Assembly: GCF_030128875.1 (NCBI RefSeq)
Contig: NZ_CP124620.1
Span: 4,324,501 to 4,388,500, forward strand
Direction: 5' to 3'
DNA from: Stenotrophomonas sp. BIO128-Bstrain
GTDB lineage: Bacteria > Pseudomonadota > Gammaproteobacteria > Xanthomonadales > Xanthomonadaceae
DNA length: 64,000 nucleotides
Part shown: positions 17,946 to 29,090 of the stretch, piece by piece
Layout: each line of letters opens with the position of its first letter
Position numbering within the stretch: position 1 is the stretch's first letter
Translations under genes and position numbers: made by a program
Notes under the pieces: model-generated
Database searches by the model: none
Seen by the model: only the letters and a program-made list of their open reading frames with translations
Told to the model about the DNA's origin: nothing

Positions 17946-18599
17946 TCACGGGACCGGGCAATCGCTGTCGGCCAGCACCGCTTCCAGGCGCGCGCGTTCG
18001 GCGGTTGCAGCGGCCTGATTCTCCGGCGCAGCAAAGCGCTCGCGGCCGCGCGCGTCGCGGAAGCGCTGCTGCCAGCTGCTGCAGCGCTGCGCCTCGGCCA
18101 CCGGCTCGCAGGCATCGCGGACCACTTCGCAGCTGGCCGCATTGCCTGGTGCCTGGCTGCCACCCAGCCCGGTCAGGGCCAGCGATTCGCACCGTGACGG
18201 GGCCGGTTCGCGCTCATGCAGGTAACGAACACCTTCTGCGGAGATGCATTGGTAGATGTCCGGCAGCGGCGGCTTGGGCGGCCCTGCAGCGTCGTGCTCG
18301 GCCGGCGGCGGTTGCGGGCGCAGGGCTGCACTGTCGAGCAGGCCACTGTCCTCATCGCCCGCCTGCGGCAGCGGTGGCATGGTGTGCGCGGTGGTGGGCA
18401 CGGACGGCGCTGCCTCGGCCACGGCGGCGCCACGCACCGGCGCGCTGATCCGCTGGATGCGCTGTTCGCTGCCGGCGGGACAGGCCACGCTCTGGATGGT
18501 GAGGTTGCCGCCTGCATCGGTGCAGCGGAAGAACACCGCCTCGTCTGCCGCAGCGGGCAAGGAAACGAACAGCAGGGGCAGCAGGAACCGTCGTTTCAT
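17946..18599 (-). CDS. DUF4124-type exported Cys-containing protein (hypothetical)
   Basis: A 217-residue protein with signal peptide MKRRFLLPLLFVSLPAAADE. It contains two DUF4124-like segments: FFRCTDAGGNLTIQSVACPAG and IYQCISAEGVRYLHER, in which a residue before Cys is followed by a Gly turn and a second Cys, suggesting disulfides in the periplasm. The middle is Pro/Ala-rich. The C-terminal helical part carries CEPVAEAQRCSSWQQRFRDARGRER. Function is unknown. The next gene upstream (18625-19428) is a related protein 25 bp away, so the two form an operon and probably arose by duplication. Confidence 0.75.
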   Translation of the reverse strand: MKRRFLLPLLFVSLPAAADEAVFFRCTDAGGNLTIQSVACPAGSEQRIQRISAPVRGAAVAEAAPSVPTTAHTMPPLPQAGDEDSGLLDSAALRPQPPPAEHDAAGPPKPPLPDIYQCISAEGVRYLHEREPAPSRCESLALTGLGGSQAPGNAASCEVVRDACEPVAEAQRCSSWQQRFRDARGRERFAAPENQAAATAERARLEAVLADSDCPVP

Positions 18600-18624
18600 C
18601 GCATCAGTGTAGAGCGCAGCGCGC

Positions 18625-19428
18625 TCAGTGGCCGCCGCAATCCTGGTCCAGGCGCGCATCGATCCCGCGCTGCTCGCGGGTCAGCGCGTCTCGCTCGCTC
18701 TGCAGCGCACTGTTGTAGCGGCGGATCAGGTCCCAGCGCCGGTCTTTCAACCGCGAGCAGACCTCCTGCGCGGGCAGGGCATGACATTCATCGCGCACCA
18801 GCACGTTGCCGGCCGGTACCACCACGCTGTTCCCCACGCCCGGGTACGGATAGCCACCGCCTTCCCACTGCGAGCTGCCACCACCGATGTTGATGCTGCC
18901 GCCGACCCGTGAGCCGCCGCCACTGACGGAGAGCGAGCCTCCACTGCTGCGCACCGAGCCGCTGCCCATCGGCATGATCGGTGGCAACGGCCGTGAGGGT
19001 GGATGGCTGCCCGAGGGCGGCCTCGGGCCAGGCGGATACGGCAGATAGGCCTCGGTCCAGATCGGCACCCAGCGCGGATTGCCTTCATTGCTGTCGCTGA
19101 CGTAGCTGTCGCCCTCGCTGGTGGTGCATTCGTACATCGGCTGCGGCGGCTGCACGTGCACATACCGCACCTCGCGCTCGGGCGCGCGCGGCGCAGGCGT
19201 CGGCTCGGGCGCGCGGTCGCTGCGAACGACCTGCGGGGCCGGGTCGCGTGGGCGCTGCAGGTCGCGGACCTGCTGTCGGCCCTCGCGGCACGGGGCATCC
19301 TGCAGCGAGACGGCGCCGTTGCTGCCAACGCAGCGATAGATGCGTACGTTGTCGTTCTGCGCCGCAGCGGGCAGCACAGGGCCCACCAGTGCGAGCAGGG
19401 CCAACCACAGGGCAGGGCGCAGGATCAT
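18625..19428 (-). CDS. DUF4124-type exported protein with Gly/Ser-rich middle
   Basis: A 267-residue protein with signal peptide (MILRPALWLALLALVGPVLPAAAQ) and an N-terminal DUF4124-like unit IYRCVGSNGAVSLQDAPC. A second short unit, MYECTTSEGDSYVSDSNEG, comes after a Pro/Arg linker. Residues about 155-200 form a Gly/Ser-rich tract (SGGSLSVSGGGSRVGGS). The C-terminus is helical and charged with Cys pairs (RDECHALPAQEVCSRLKDRRW ... DQDCGGH). Function is unknown. The start follows the signal peptide; an upstream ATG at 19545 is not used. It forms an operon with the following DUF4124 protein. Confidence 0.78.
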   Translation of the reverse strand: MILRPALWLALLALVGPVLPAAAQNDNVRIYRCVGSNGAVSLQDAPCREGRQQVRDLQRPRDPAPQVVRSDRAPEPTPAPRAPEREVRYVHVQPPQPMYECTTSEGDSYVSDSNEGNPRWVPIWTEAYLPYPPGPRPPSGSHPPSRPLPPIMPMGSGSVRSSGGSLSVSGGGSRVGGSINIGGGSSQWEGGGYPYPGVGNSVVVPAGNVLVRDECHALPAQEVCSRLKDRRWDLIRRYNSALQSERDALTREQRGIDARLDQDCGGH

Positions 19429-19471
19429 GCAGCCAGTGTGCGGGTTTGCCTGCCTGCGCGCAAAAGGCGGC

Positions 19472-20032
19472 TCAGCTGCGCAACACCTGGCCGCTGAGCG
19501 CATCGCGGATCGGCGTGGGCTGTGCCAGGCCACCGGTCTGGCCATCGATCAGGCCATCGAGCAGGGCCAGCAGGCGCGGGTCCAGCTCGGCACGCGTGCG
19601 TGCCGGCGGCTCGCCGGCAAGGTTGGCACTGGTGGAGACCAGCGGCCCGCCCCAGGCACGGCAGAGCGCGGCGACCAGCGGGTGGGCGCTGATCCGTACG
19701 GCGATGCCGCTGTGTTCGCCGGTGATCCAGCGCGGCGCGCGAACGCCGGCGGGCAGGATCCAGGTATTGGCGCCGGGCCAGCTGGCCAGCACCGCGCTTT
19801 GGCGCTCCAGGGGCAGGACGTCCATCCGCACCCACCCTTCCAGCTGGGCCGGATCGGCGGCGACGAGGATCATGCCTTTTTCGACCGGCCGCTGCTTGAG
19901 CTGCAGCAGCTTCATTACGGCCGCCTCGTGCGCGGGGTCGCAGCCCAGGCCCCAGACCGCTTCGGTGGGATAGGCGATCACCCCGCCAGCGCGCAGCACG
20001 GGCAGGGCAGTGTCCACAGTGAGTTCGTTCAT
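19472..20032 (-). CDS. tsaC: Threonylcarbamoyl-AMP synthase (TsaC/YrdC/Sua5 family)
   Basis: A 186-residue cytosolic enzyme making threonylcarbamoyl-AMP from Thr, bicarbonate and ATP for the t6A37 modification of ANN-decoding tRNAs. Family motifs: GGVIAYPTEAVWGLGCDP near the N-terminus, LKQRPVEKGMILV with the KR/KG substrate-binding region, and PLVSTSANLAGEPPA. It is the short TsaC form without the Sua5 C-terminal domain. It lies downstream of topA on the same strand, 102 bp away with a hairpin in the gap, as in several gammaproteobacteria where dprA, smg, topA and tsaC cluster. Confidence 0.95.
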   Translation of the reverse strand: MNELTVDTALPVLRAGGVIAYPTEAVWGLGCDPAHEAAVMKLLQLKQRPVEKGMILVAADPAQLEGWVRMDVLPLERQSAVLASWPGANTWILPAGVRAPRWITGEHSGIAVRISAHPLVAALCRAWGGPLVSTSANLAGEPPARTRAELDPRLLALLDGLIDGQTGGLAQPTPIRDALSGQVLRS

Positions 20033-20064
20033 GGCAGGCAGGCCGGATGCATGGCCCGCATTAT

Positions 20065-20084
20065 CCTCCCGCCGTGGCGGGAGG
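20065..20084 (-). terminator. Hairpin between topA and tsaC
   Basis: CCTCCCGCC (20065-20073) and GGCGGGAGG (20076-20084) form a 9-bp inverted repeat with almost no loop. There is no U-tract on the minus strand, so termination strength is doubtful. Confidence 0.35.
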
Positions 20085-20134
20085 GGTCAACCCGGCCACA
20101 GGCAGGTTCACGTGACGTGACCTGCACCAGGGGG

Positions 20135-22633
<2,499 letters not shown>

Positions 22634-22728
22634 GGCGTCAGGATTCTATGGGCAGGGCCCCGGGGAGGGCCGCTAGGGTGGAGCAAATGGCCGCATTAGT
22701 GAAGCGGCGCGGGCGATATACATAAACC

Positions 22729-22755
22729 GAACGCCCGGGGGTGGGCCGGGCGTTC
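22729..22755 (-). terminator. Hairpin terminator between the GYF_2-RDD gene and topA
   Basis: GAACGCCCGG (22729-22738) and CCGGGCGTTC (22746-22755) form a 10-bp stem with a 7-nt loop. On the minus strand it is followed by GGTTTATG, a modest T-run, consistent with ending the transcript from 22828-23736 before topA. Confidence 0.6.
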
Positions 22756-22827
22756 AGCTTTCTGCCTATTAGTGGAATCACGCCGGGCCGGCTCATGTCA
22801 AGCGGCCTGGTGTGAGGATTGCCCGGA

Positions 22828-23736
22828 TCAGGACATCGATGCGATCACGCCGATCATGGCGATCATCACGCCGAACAGGGCCACCATGGCCAGCGCGGCG
22901 AGCACCAGGATCACGATGGTGACCGTGCCCAGGCCGCGCTGCTGCAGCTCGGGATGCTCGGTGAAGGCCCACTTGTCGACCACCAGGGTGTCGCACATCA
23001 TGTCGTGCAGGGCCTGCTTGCGCTCGGTGAAGGCCGCCATGATGAAACCGATCATCAGGATCAGGCTGCTGACGATGGTCGCCAGGTAGCGGCAGAACGC
23101 GCGCAGGAAGCTGATCCGCTCGCCGTTGCCGCGCACGACCTTGATGCCGACGGCCATCTTGCCCAGCGTGGCGCCGCCGCGCGAGGCGTGGAAGCCGGCG
23201 TAGTAGCCGATGCTGATGACCATGCTGAGCAGCATCACCACCAGGGTCAGCGCGACCTGCACGCTTTCGTTGCCCGAGCCGGCACCCGTCAGGTTGATGA
23301 TCATGCTCAGCGGCAGGGTGACCACGGTGAGCAGGATGTAATCGATGAAGTAGGCGGCGTAGCGTTTCCAGAACCCGGCATAGACCACGTCCTGGCCGTT
23401 GACCACCGCGGCGTTGGCGTAGCCGGTGGCCGCGGCCGGCGCGGTGTACGGCGAGTACGTGCCGCCGCCGGTGCCGGGCAGCGGGGCGGTGCCGTTGTCG
23501 ATGGCGGTGTAATCCCCGCGCAGGTCGATGCCGCTGCCGAGGTCGCTGGCCGCAGCGGCCAGGTTCTGCAGCTGCAGCTCATCGACGGCCTCGGACAGGG
23601 GCGCCCACTGCGCGAACCCTTCCCGCCACACCAGCGTGGCCAGGGTGATGTCACCGCGCTGGAAGCGCTGGCGCATGTCGTCTGCGCTCAACGGACCCTG
23701 TCGGTCCTGGCCATCGGCGAAATACCACTCAGTCAT
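22828..23736 (-). CDS. GYF_2 domain plus RDD-family membrane protein
   Basis: A 302-residue protein. Residues 1-50 are a GYF_2 (DUF4339) domain: MTEWYFADGQDRQGPLSADD then TLVWREGFAQWAPLSEA. A low-complexity Gly/Ala/Tyr linker (about 60-110) leads to an RDD domain from about 118 (YAGFWKRYAAYFIDYILL, with the R125/D131 signature residues) that has three transmembrane helices and GATLGKMAVGIKVVRGNG. An extra transmembrane helix (about 270-298) ends the protein. RDD proteins are membrane proteins of mostly unknown role. The adjacent upstream gene shares the same N-terminal domain, so both probably receive or bind a common partner. Confidence 0.85.
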   Translation of the reverse strand: MTEWYFADGQDRQGPLSADDMRQRFQRGDITLATLVWREGFAQWAPLSEAVDELQLQNLAAAASDLGSGIDLRGDYTAIDNGTAPLPGTGGGTYSPYTAPAAATGYANAAVVNGQDVVYAGFWKRYAAYFIDYILLTVVTLPLSMIINLTGAGSGNESVQVALTLVVMLLSMVISIGYYAGFHASRGGATLGKMAVGIKVVRGNGERISFLRAFCRYLATIVSSLILMIGFIMAAFTERKQALHDMMCDTLVVDKWAFTEHPELQQRGLGTVTIVILVLAALAMVALFGVMIAMIGVIASMS

Positions 23737-23781
23737 TGCTTCAATCCCCTGTTGGGTGCATCCATGGACGTGTGTCCGTTA

Positions 23782-24528
23782 TCAGCCGCGGCATTCCTGC
23801 GGCAGGTACTTGTCATCGGGCTCGCCGCTGCATTCCCAATGATCGGCGCCGTTGTAGTCCAACCACAGCAGCTTCCCATCCAGCGCGGCGTTGCCGGGCA
23901 CGGTGAGCTGGGCTTCCACGCCGCAGTGGCCGTTGTTGAAACGGCCGATCCGCACGGTGCTGATGGCACCGTCGGCATAGCCTTCGGCCGGCTGGAAGCC
24001 CTCGTCATCGTTGACCGGGCAGCGGCCATGTGCGCTGTGGAACCCGGCCACCGCGAGCTTGACCGGGGCCAGCGTCACCAGTGCTTCACTGGTTTTGGCC
24101 CGCGCCACATAGTCCCGATAGGCGGGCAGCGCAAACGAGGCGAGGACCGCGCCGACGATCAGCACCAGCACCACGATCACGGCCGCAACGATGCCCACGA
24201 TCGCGCACCCGCTCAATCCCTTGCGGGGTGGGGGAACGGCGGCGGGGTTGGCGGGGGACACGGGGGTGACGGGAACGCCGGGCGCGGCGGGCAGCGCCGG
24301 TGGCACGGCGGGGCCGGGAACCGGCTCTGCCACCACCTCGACGGCGGGGGCGATGTCCAGGCCGATCTCGGCCGCCACGGTTTCCAGCGGCTGCCACTGG
24401 ACCATGCCGTCGCGCCAGACCAGCGTATCGCGCCCGATGCGGCTGGAACGGTAAAGCGCGATCAGCTCGTCAGCAGGCAGCGGACCGCGCTGCTGACTGT
24501 TTCCTTCTGCAAAGAACCACTGGTCCAC
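23782..24528 (-). CDS. GYF_2 domain fused to a type IV pilin-like domain
   Basis: A 248-residue protein. Residues 1-50 form a GYF_2 domain (MDQWFFAEGNSQQRGPLPAD, then TLVWRDGMVQWQPLE). Residues about 55-102 are a Pro/Val/Ala-rich linker. Residues about 105-160 read like a pilin N-terminal helix (ALPAYRDYVARAKTSEAL), but preceded by a longer hydrophobic helix without the GFTLIE prepilin-peptidase motif. The rest looks like a pilin globular head with a C-terminal Cys loop (WECSGEPDDKYLPQECR; C233, C246) and a second pair (C170, C202). The GTG start follows CAGGAG at 7-nt spacing. It is probably a membrane-retained pilin-fold sensor rather than a pilus subunit; that role is inference. Confidence 0.8.
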   Translation of the reverse strand: MDQWFFAEGNSQQRGPLPADELIALYRSSRIGRDTLVWRDGMVQWQPLETVAAEIGLDIAPAVEVVAEPVPGPAVPPALPAAPGVPVTPVSPANPAAVPPPRKGLSGCAIVGIVAAVIVVLVLIVGAVLASFALPAYRDYVARAKTSEALVTLAPVKLAVAGFHSAHGRCPVNDDEGFQPAEGYADGAISTVRIGRFNNGHCGVEAQLTVPGNAALDGKLLWLDYNGADHWECSGEPDDKYLPQECRG

Positions 24529-24566
24529 CGGCCCGCTCCTGAATGCGCAAGGCGCTCAGTGTAAGG

Positions 24567-25040
24567 TCAGTGAAGCGGTTCCGGCTCGTCCACGAACATC
24601 TGGGTTTCCATCCAGGCGTAGGCAGCCTCTGCCCCGGGCTGGTTGAACAGCACCATCAGCACGACCCACTTGAGGTCGTCCAGGTCCAGCTCGTCCTGGT
24701 CCAGCGCCATCGCACGGTCCAGTACCAGCTCGCGCTGGCTGGCGTCGAGAATCCCGTGCTGCTCCAGGAACATCAGGAAACCGCGGCTTTCCACGTCCAG
24801 CTTGTCCAGCTCGGGGCCATGGAAGATCCGCACCGGGCCGTTGACACGGCCCAGCACGACGGCCGGGCGCTGCTCGGCGAGCGCGTCCAGCCAATCGAAG
24901 GCTTTGTTGATCTCGGTGGGGCTGAAGCCGGCCTGGATCAGGCCGTTCTGGAGGGAGTCGCGGTCGCGGATGAGGTCCGCGTCTTCGCTGAAATAGTGTT
25001 CGAACAGGTACAGCAGGACATCCAGAATGCTCTCTTTCAT
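24567..25040 (-). CDS. smg: Smg family protein (DUF494)
   Basis: A 157-residue acidic protein starting [20 protein letters not shown], the diagnostic Smg opening. It continues with [16 protein letters not shown], a middle part with [26 protein letters not shown], and ends [25 protein letters not shown]. Smg is conserved beside dprA in gamma- and betaproteobacteria; its molecular role is not established. It sits 42 bp downstream of dprA on the same strand, the standard dprA-smg order. Confidence 0.92.
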   Translation of the reverse strand: MKESILDVLLYLFEHYFSEDADLIRDRDSLQNGLIQAGFSPTEINKAFDWLDALAEQRPAVVLGRVNGPVRIFHGPELDKLDVESRGFLMFLEQHGILDASQRELVLDRAMALDQDELDLDDLKWVVLMVLFNQPGAEAAYAWMETQMFVDEPEPLH

Positions 25041-25082
25041 TGCCCCTCGGCCTGCGTCAACGACGCTGTGGAGGTGAAGAAA

Positions 25083-26222
25083 CTAGGGTTTTCGACAGTA
25101 GCGACCATGGGCGGCCATTACCTTTCCATCCAGTTCCATGACCAGCAGCATGGCCGACAGCTGGGCCGCCGTCAATCCGCTGCGCTGGATCAGTGAATCC
25201 ATACCCGTTGGGTCGTGATCCAGGGCTTTCCACAAGCACTGGTAGTCCGGGTCGGTGTAGGAAGGGGCGCGCTCGGGCGCCGGTCGTGCCTGTTCAGTGG
25301 GGGCGTCCAATCGGGTTCGCAAGGCCCCGGCCAGGGTCTGGGCCAGGGCGGTCAGGCCGGCGGTCACCTCCGCCGGCTCCTCGACCAGCGCCGCACCCTG
25401 CCGGATCAGCCGGTGGCAGCCGCGGGCCCGTGGGTTGCGGATCGAGCCGGGCAGGGCGAACACCTCGCGGCCCGCCTCGGCGGCGCAGCGGGCCGTGATC
25501 AGGGCCCCCGAGCGCTGGGCGGCCTCGATGACCAGGGTGCCCAGGCTGAGGCCGGCGATGATGCGGTTGCGTGCGGGGAAGTGCGCCTGGCTCGCCGGCA
25601 TCCCGGGCGCGTATTCGCTGACCACCGCGCCGGTGGCGGCAATCCGTTCATGCAGGGCGGCATGCCGGGGCGGGTAGGTCTGGTCCAGACCGGTGGCCAC
25701 CACGGCCACGGTCATGCCCCGGGCGACCTGCAGGGCGCCCTCATGGGCCTGGGCATCGACCCCGGTCGCCAGGCCGCTGATGATCGACCAGCCATCGCCG
25801 GCCAGCGCGGTGGCGAAGGCGTGCGCGTGCTCGCGGCCGCCGGGGGAGGGCGAGCGGCTGCCGACCACCGCCACCGCCGGATGCCACAGGCGCGTCGGGT
25901 CTCCGTCCACGAACAACGCCACGGGCGGTTCCTCGATCTGGGCCAGCAGCGCCGGGTAATCGGGATCGGTGAGGGCCAGCAGGTGGTGGCGTTCGTCTGC
26001 CAGCCAGGCCAGGCCGTGGGCCAGGTAGCCTTCGTCCGGCAAGGCCAAGCGGGCGCGTTGCGCGGGGCTGCATCCGGCGGCGCGCCAGGCGCCCGGACCG
26101 GCGCGCAGCGCCGCGGCCGCGTCCGGGAACTGGCGCAGCAGGCGCAGGCGGGGCGGCAGGGCGCCTCCGGCGAGGACGACGGTGAGCAGGGCGGTGGAGG
26201 AGGCAGGGCAGCAGATGGGCAT
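25083..26222 (-). CDS. dprA: DNA-processing protein DprA
   Basis: A 379-residue cytosolic protein that loads RecA onto incoming single-stranded DNA during natural transformation. The Rossmann-like domain carries VAVVGSRSPSPGG, GWSIISGLATGVDAQAHEGAL and ARNRIIAGLSLGTLVIEA. The N-terminal region is SAM-like, and the C-terminus is a winged-helix module (LWKALDHDPTGMDSLIQRSG). It is followed by smg. It begins about 75 bp after the stop of the LysM-protein gene, with a perfect palindrome between them. Confidence 0.95.
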   Translation of the reverse strand: MPICCPASSTALLTVVLAGGALPPRLRLLRQFPDAAAALRAGPGAWRAAGCSPAQRARLALPDEGYLAHGLAWLADERHHLLALTDPDYPALLAQIEEPPVALFVDGDPTRLWHPAVAVVGSRSPSPGGREHAHAFATALAGDGWSIISGLATGVDAQAHEGALQVARGMTVAVVATGLDQTYPPRHAALHERIAATGAVVSEYAPGMPASQAHFPARNRIIAGLSLGTLVIEAAQRSGALITARCAAEAGREVFALPGSIRNPRARGCHRLIRQGAALVEEPAEVTAGLTALAQTLAGALRTRLDAPTEQARPAPERAPSYTDPDYQCLWKALDHDPTGMDSLIQRSGLTAAQLSAMLLVMELDGKVMAAHGRYCRKP

Positions 26223-26246
26223 CCGCTTACCCTGAGGCGCAAACGA

Positions 26247-26270
26247 CGACGGCGCCCTAGGGCGCCGTCG
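26247..26270 (-). terminator. 24-bp perfect palindrome between the LysM gene and dprA
   Basis: CGACGGCGCCC (26247-26257), TA, then GGGCGCCGTCG (26260-26270) is fully self-complementary. On the minus strand it is followed by TCGTTTGCG, a weak T-run. It is a likely terminator or attenuator after the LysM gene. Confidence 0.55.
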
Positions 26271-26296
26271 GAGGGCAGGGTAGGATTCCGCCGCGC

Positions 26297-27427
26297 TTAC
26301 TGCTTATCGGGATGCAGTGCCGAATAGCCGACGTGGACCGGCTTCACGCCTTCCATCACCAGCGCGTAGCTGACGTTCTCGAAGGTGCGGAACACCATCG
26401 CGTGGGCGGCGTACTCGTCCGGCAGGGTGACCCGGCCGGCACCGCTGGTCAGCGAATCGTCCATCCGCGACGAGTTCGGGTAGTCCATCCGGTGGGCGAC
26501 GTGACGGCCCTGGCGCCACAGCGAGAACACGGTGCCGTTGTCGACCCCGTTGGCGCTGCCGGCGGAGATCGCGATCACATCGCGCGGACCGCCCGAGGTG
26601 AAGGTGTCGGCCACCGCCAGGACGCGCACATCCAGATCGGCGGTCTGCGGGGCGGGCACGTGCGGCACGAACTGCAGATCGTACGGGCGGGCTTCGACCG
26701 GCACCAGGCGATCACCGGCGCGCACTTCGCGGCCGTCGACCTGGCCCTGCAGCACCAGCGAGGTCACCTCGACATCGCCGCTCTGCACGCGGCTCACCGT
26801 GCCGACGTTGATCTGGGCCAGTTCGTAGCCCAGCGTCTGGTGGCGCTTGCTGGGCACGATGAAGGCTTTCCAGACATTGCCGCTGCCGGGCGTGGTGTCG
26901 CCGCGGGCGTTCAGGTCTTCGGTCGGCTTGGGCAGGGCGTACTGCACGGTCGGGCGGACCACCGCGTAGCGCTGGCCGACCTGGGCGTTCTCCAGGCCCC
27001 GCACATAGGCGGTCTGCCCGGTGGTGGCACGCAGGCGGTTGTCTTCCAGGTTGACCACATACGGCAGCGACTTGACCTCGTCGACCACGCTCAGCTGCTT
27101 CAGGAACGGCTCGACCTGCTCCAGCGGTACGCCGTTGATCGGGGCCTCCTGGCGCGGGCCGGGCTGGGCCACGACGCGGTCCAGATAGGCCAGGCTGAGC
27201 ACGTCACCCGGGTAGATCAGGTGTGGATTCTTGACCTGCGGGTTGGCCTGCCAGATCTCCGGCCATAGCCAGGGCTTCTGCAGGAAGCGCGCCGAGATAT
27301 CCCACAGCGTGTCCCCTTTGCGCACGACATAGGTATCCGGGTGCCCGCCATTCATTTCCACTGCGGTAGCATAGGTAGCAACGGTCAGCATCGCCACGGC
27401 GACGACCGTACGAGTTCGTTCAAACAT
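26297..27427 (-). CDS. LysM-domain envelope protein
   Basis: A 376-residue exported protein starting MFERTRTVVAVAMLTVATYATAVE (signal peptide). It has one LysM domain at about residues 31-80 (TYVVRKGDTLWDISARFLQKP ... IWQANPQVKNPHLIYPGDVL). The remaining about 290 residues are beta-rich with no catalytic motif recognised, ending VMEGVKPVHVGYSAL. Proteins of this architecture are conserved upstream of dprA in Proteobacteria, divergent from def-fmt. Binding to peptidoglycan is inferred from LysM. The start at 27427 is preferred to the one at 27463 because the signal peptide begins there. Confidence 0.88.
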   Translation of the reverse strand: MFERTRTVVAVAMLTVATYATAVEMNGGHPDTYVVRKGDTLWDISARFLQKPWLWPEIWQANPQVKNPHLIYPGDVLSLAYLDRVVAQPGPRQEAPINGVPLEQVEPFLKQLSVVDEVKSLPYVVNLEDNRLRATTGQTAYVRGLENAQVGQRYAVVRPTVQYALPKPTEDLNARGDTTPGSGNVWKAFIVPSKRHQTLGYELAQINVGTVSRVQSGDVEVTSLVLQGQVDGREVRAGDRLVPVEARPYDLQFVPHVPAPQTADLDVRVLAVADTFTSGGPRDVIAISAGSANGVDNGTVFSLWRQGRHVAHRMDYPNSSRMDDSLTSGAGRVTLPDEYAAHAMVFRTFENVSYALVMEGVKPVHVGYSALHPDKQ

Positions 27428-27553
27428 AGATGTGGTGCCTGATTCCCCAACAGGTTCGCGCACTATAGTCCAGAAACCGGGGCGCGGGGCAAGCGTTGGC
27501 GATAGAATCGCCCTGTACGCCGCTTCGACCGGCGCCCCCTACCGGTATTTGCC
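27428..27553. promoter_or_regulatory. Divergent promoter region between the LysM gene and def
   Basis: A 126-bp gap separates the two divergent starts. It must hold promoters for both the dprA-side and the def-side transcripts. GATAGAATCG (27502-27511) gives a TAGAAT -10-like box for def; no clear -35 is visible. Confidence 0.35.
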
Positions 27554-28066
27554 ATGGCCCTCCTGCCCATTCTCGAATTTCCCGATCCGCGCCTGCGTAC
27601 CAAGGCTGCGTTGATCGATGCCGCCGACGTGACCACGCCGGCGTTCCAGACCCTGATCGACGACATGTTCCAGACCATGTACGACGCCCCGGGCATCGGC
27701 CTGGCCGCCAGCCAGGTGGACGTGCACAAGCGCTTCATGGTGATCGATGTCAGTGAGGAGAAGGACACCCCGATGGTGTTCATCAATCCTGAAATCGTCG
27801 CCAACGAAGGCGGCCAGGTCTACCAGGAAGGCTGCCTGTCCGTGCCGGGCATCTTTGCCGACGTCACCCGCGCCAACCAGATCACCGTGCGTTACCTGGA
27901 CCGCCATGGCGTGGCCCAGGAACTGACCACCGACGGCGTGCTTGCCGTGTGCGTGCAGCACGAGATGGACCACCTGGATGGCAAGCTGTTCATTGATTAC
28001 CTCTCCCCGCTCAAGCGCGAGATGGTGCGCAAGAAGCTGGCCAAGCAGCGCAAGCACGTTGCCTGA
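27554..28066 (+). CDS. def: Peptide deformylase
   Basis: A 170-residue metalloenzyme removing the N-formyl group from nascent proteins. All three motifs are present: GIGLAASQ (residues 47-54), EGCLS (92-96, with metal ligand C94) and HEMDH (136-140, with ligands H136 and H140 and catalytic E137). Length and ending ([15 protein letters not shown]) match the E. coli type (class I). It is followed by fmt, but a hairpin with a T-run lies between the two. Confidence 0.97.
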   Translation: MALLPILEFPDPRLRTKAALIDAADVTTPAFQTLIDDMFQTMYDAPGIGLAASQVDVHKRFMVIDVSEEKDTPMVFINPEIVANEGGQVYQEGCLSVPGIFADVTRANQITVRYLDRHGVAQELTTDGVLAVCVQHEMDHLDGKLFIDYLSPLKREMVRKKLAKQRKHVA

Positions 28067-28118
28067 GGTGATTGCAGCGACCGCCGCGCGGGTTGACCGC
28101 GCGACGTGTGCTGTCGCG

Positions 28119-28143
28119 CGGCGCCGGACATCGGCGCCGTTTT
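28119..28143 (+). terminator. Intrinsic terminator/attenuator between def and fmt
   Basis: CGGCGCCG (28119-28126), loop GACAT, CGGCGCCG (28132-28139), then TTTT and a TTTACGTT stretch. The form is that of a factor-independent terminator, located 23 bp before the fmt start. Confidence 0.55.
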
Positions 28144-28165
28144 ACGTTCTGTTAGTGGGGTCGCC

Positions 28166-29089
28166 ATGAAGATTGTCTTTGCCGGTACGCCGGCGTTCGC
28201 CGTGTCCTCGCTGCGTGCTGCCGCCCGCCACCATGAAGTGGTCGCGGTGTACACGCAGCCCGATCGCCCGGCCGGCCGTGGCCGTGGCTTGGCACCGTCG
28301 CCGGTCAAGCTCGAAGCGATCGCGCGCGGCATCCCGGTGTTCCAGCCGGAAAGCCTGAAGACCCCCGAAGCGCAGCAGCAGCTGCGCGATCTGGCGCCGG
28401 ACCTGATGGTCGTGGTGGCCTACGGGCTGATCCTGCCCAAGGCGGTGCTGACCATCCCGACCCACGGGTGCTGGAACGTGCACGCCTCGCTGCTGCCGCG
28501 CTGGCGCGGTGCCGCGCCGATCCAGCGTGCGATCCAGGCGGGCGACGCCGAGACCGGCGTGTGCCTGATGCAGATGGAGGCGGGACTGGATACCGGCCCG
28601 GTGCTGCTCAAGCAGCACATCGCGATCGGTGCCAACGATACCGGCGGCCAGTTGCACGACCGCCTGGCCGAGCTGGGCGCGCAGGTGCTCTCCGACGGCC
28701 TGGGCCTGCTGCGCGCGGGCATCAAGCCGATCGCCCAGCCGCAGCCCGAGGCTGGCGTGACCTATGCGCACAAGCTCGACAAGGCCGAAGCCCGTCTGGA
28801 CTGGGCGCAGGACGCCGACGCGCTGGCGCGCACCGTGCGTGCGTTCAATCCGTGGCCGGTCGCCGAGGCGATGCTGGTCGGCGAGCGTGTACGCATCCAT
28901 GGTGCGATCGCGCTGGATGACAACCAGGGCAAGGCCCCGGGTACGTTGCTGGCGGCCTCGCGCGAGGGCATCGACATCGCCTGCGGCCAGGGTGCGCTGC
29001 GCCTGCGCGTGCTGCAGCGTGAGGGCGGCAAGGCGATCACCGCCGCCGATTACCTCAACGCCCGCCGCGACCTCGGCGTGGGTGCCTGA
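28166..29089 (+). CDS. fmt: Methionyl-tRNA formyltransferase
   Basis: A 307-residue enzyme formylating Met-tRNA(fMet) for initiation. The N-terminal Rossmann-type domain starts [16 protein letters not shown]. The 10-formyl-THF binding and catalytic segment is [19 protein letters not shown] (catalytic Asn and His) with the partner Asp in [12 protein letters not shown]. The C-terminal OB-like tRNA-binding domain includes [18 protein letters not shown] and [10 protein letters not shown]. The ATG at 28166 is used; an open frame 60 nt upstream lacks the domain. It is followed one base later by rsmB. Confidence 0.97.
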   Translation: MKIVFAGTPAFAVSSLRAAARHHEVVAVYTQPDRPAGRGRGLAPSPVKLEAIARGIPVFQPESLKTPEAQQQLRDLAPDLMVVVAYGLILPKAVLTIPTHGCWNVHASLLPRWRGAAPIQRAIQAGDAETGVCLMQMEAGLDTGPVLLKQHIAIGANDTGGQLHDRLAELGAQVLSDGLGLLRAGIKPIAQPQPEAGVTYAHKLDKAEARLDWAQDADALARTVRAFNPWPVAEAMLVGERVRIHGAIALDDNQGKAPGTLLAASREGIDIACGQGALRLRVLQREGGKAITAADYLNARRDLGVGA

Positions 29090-29090
29090 G

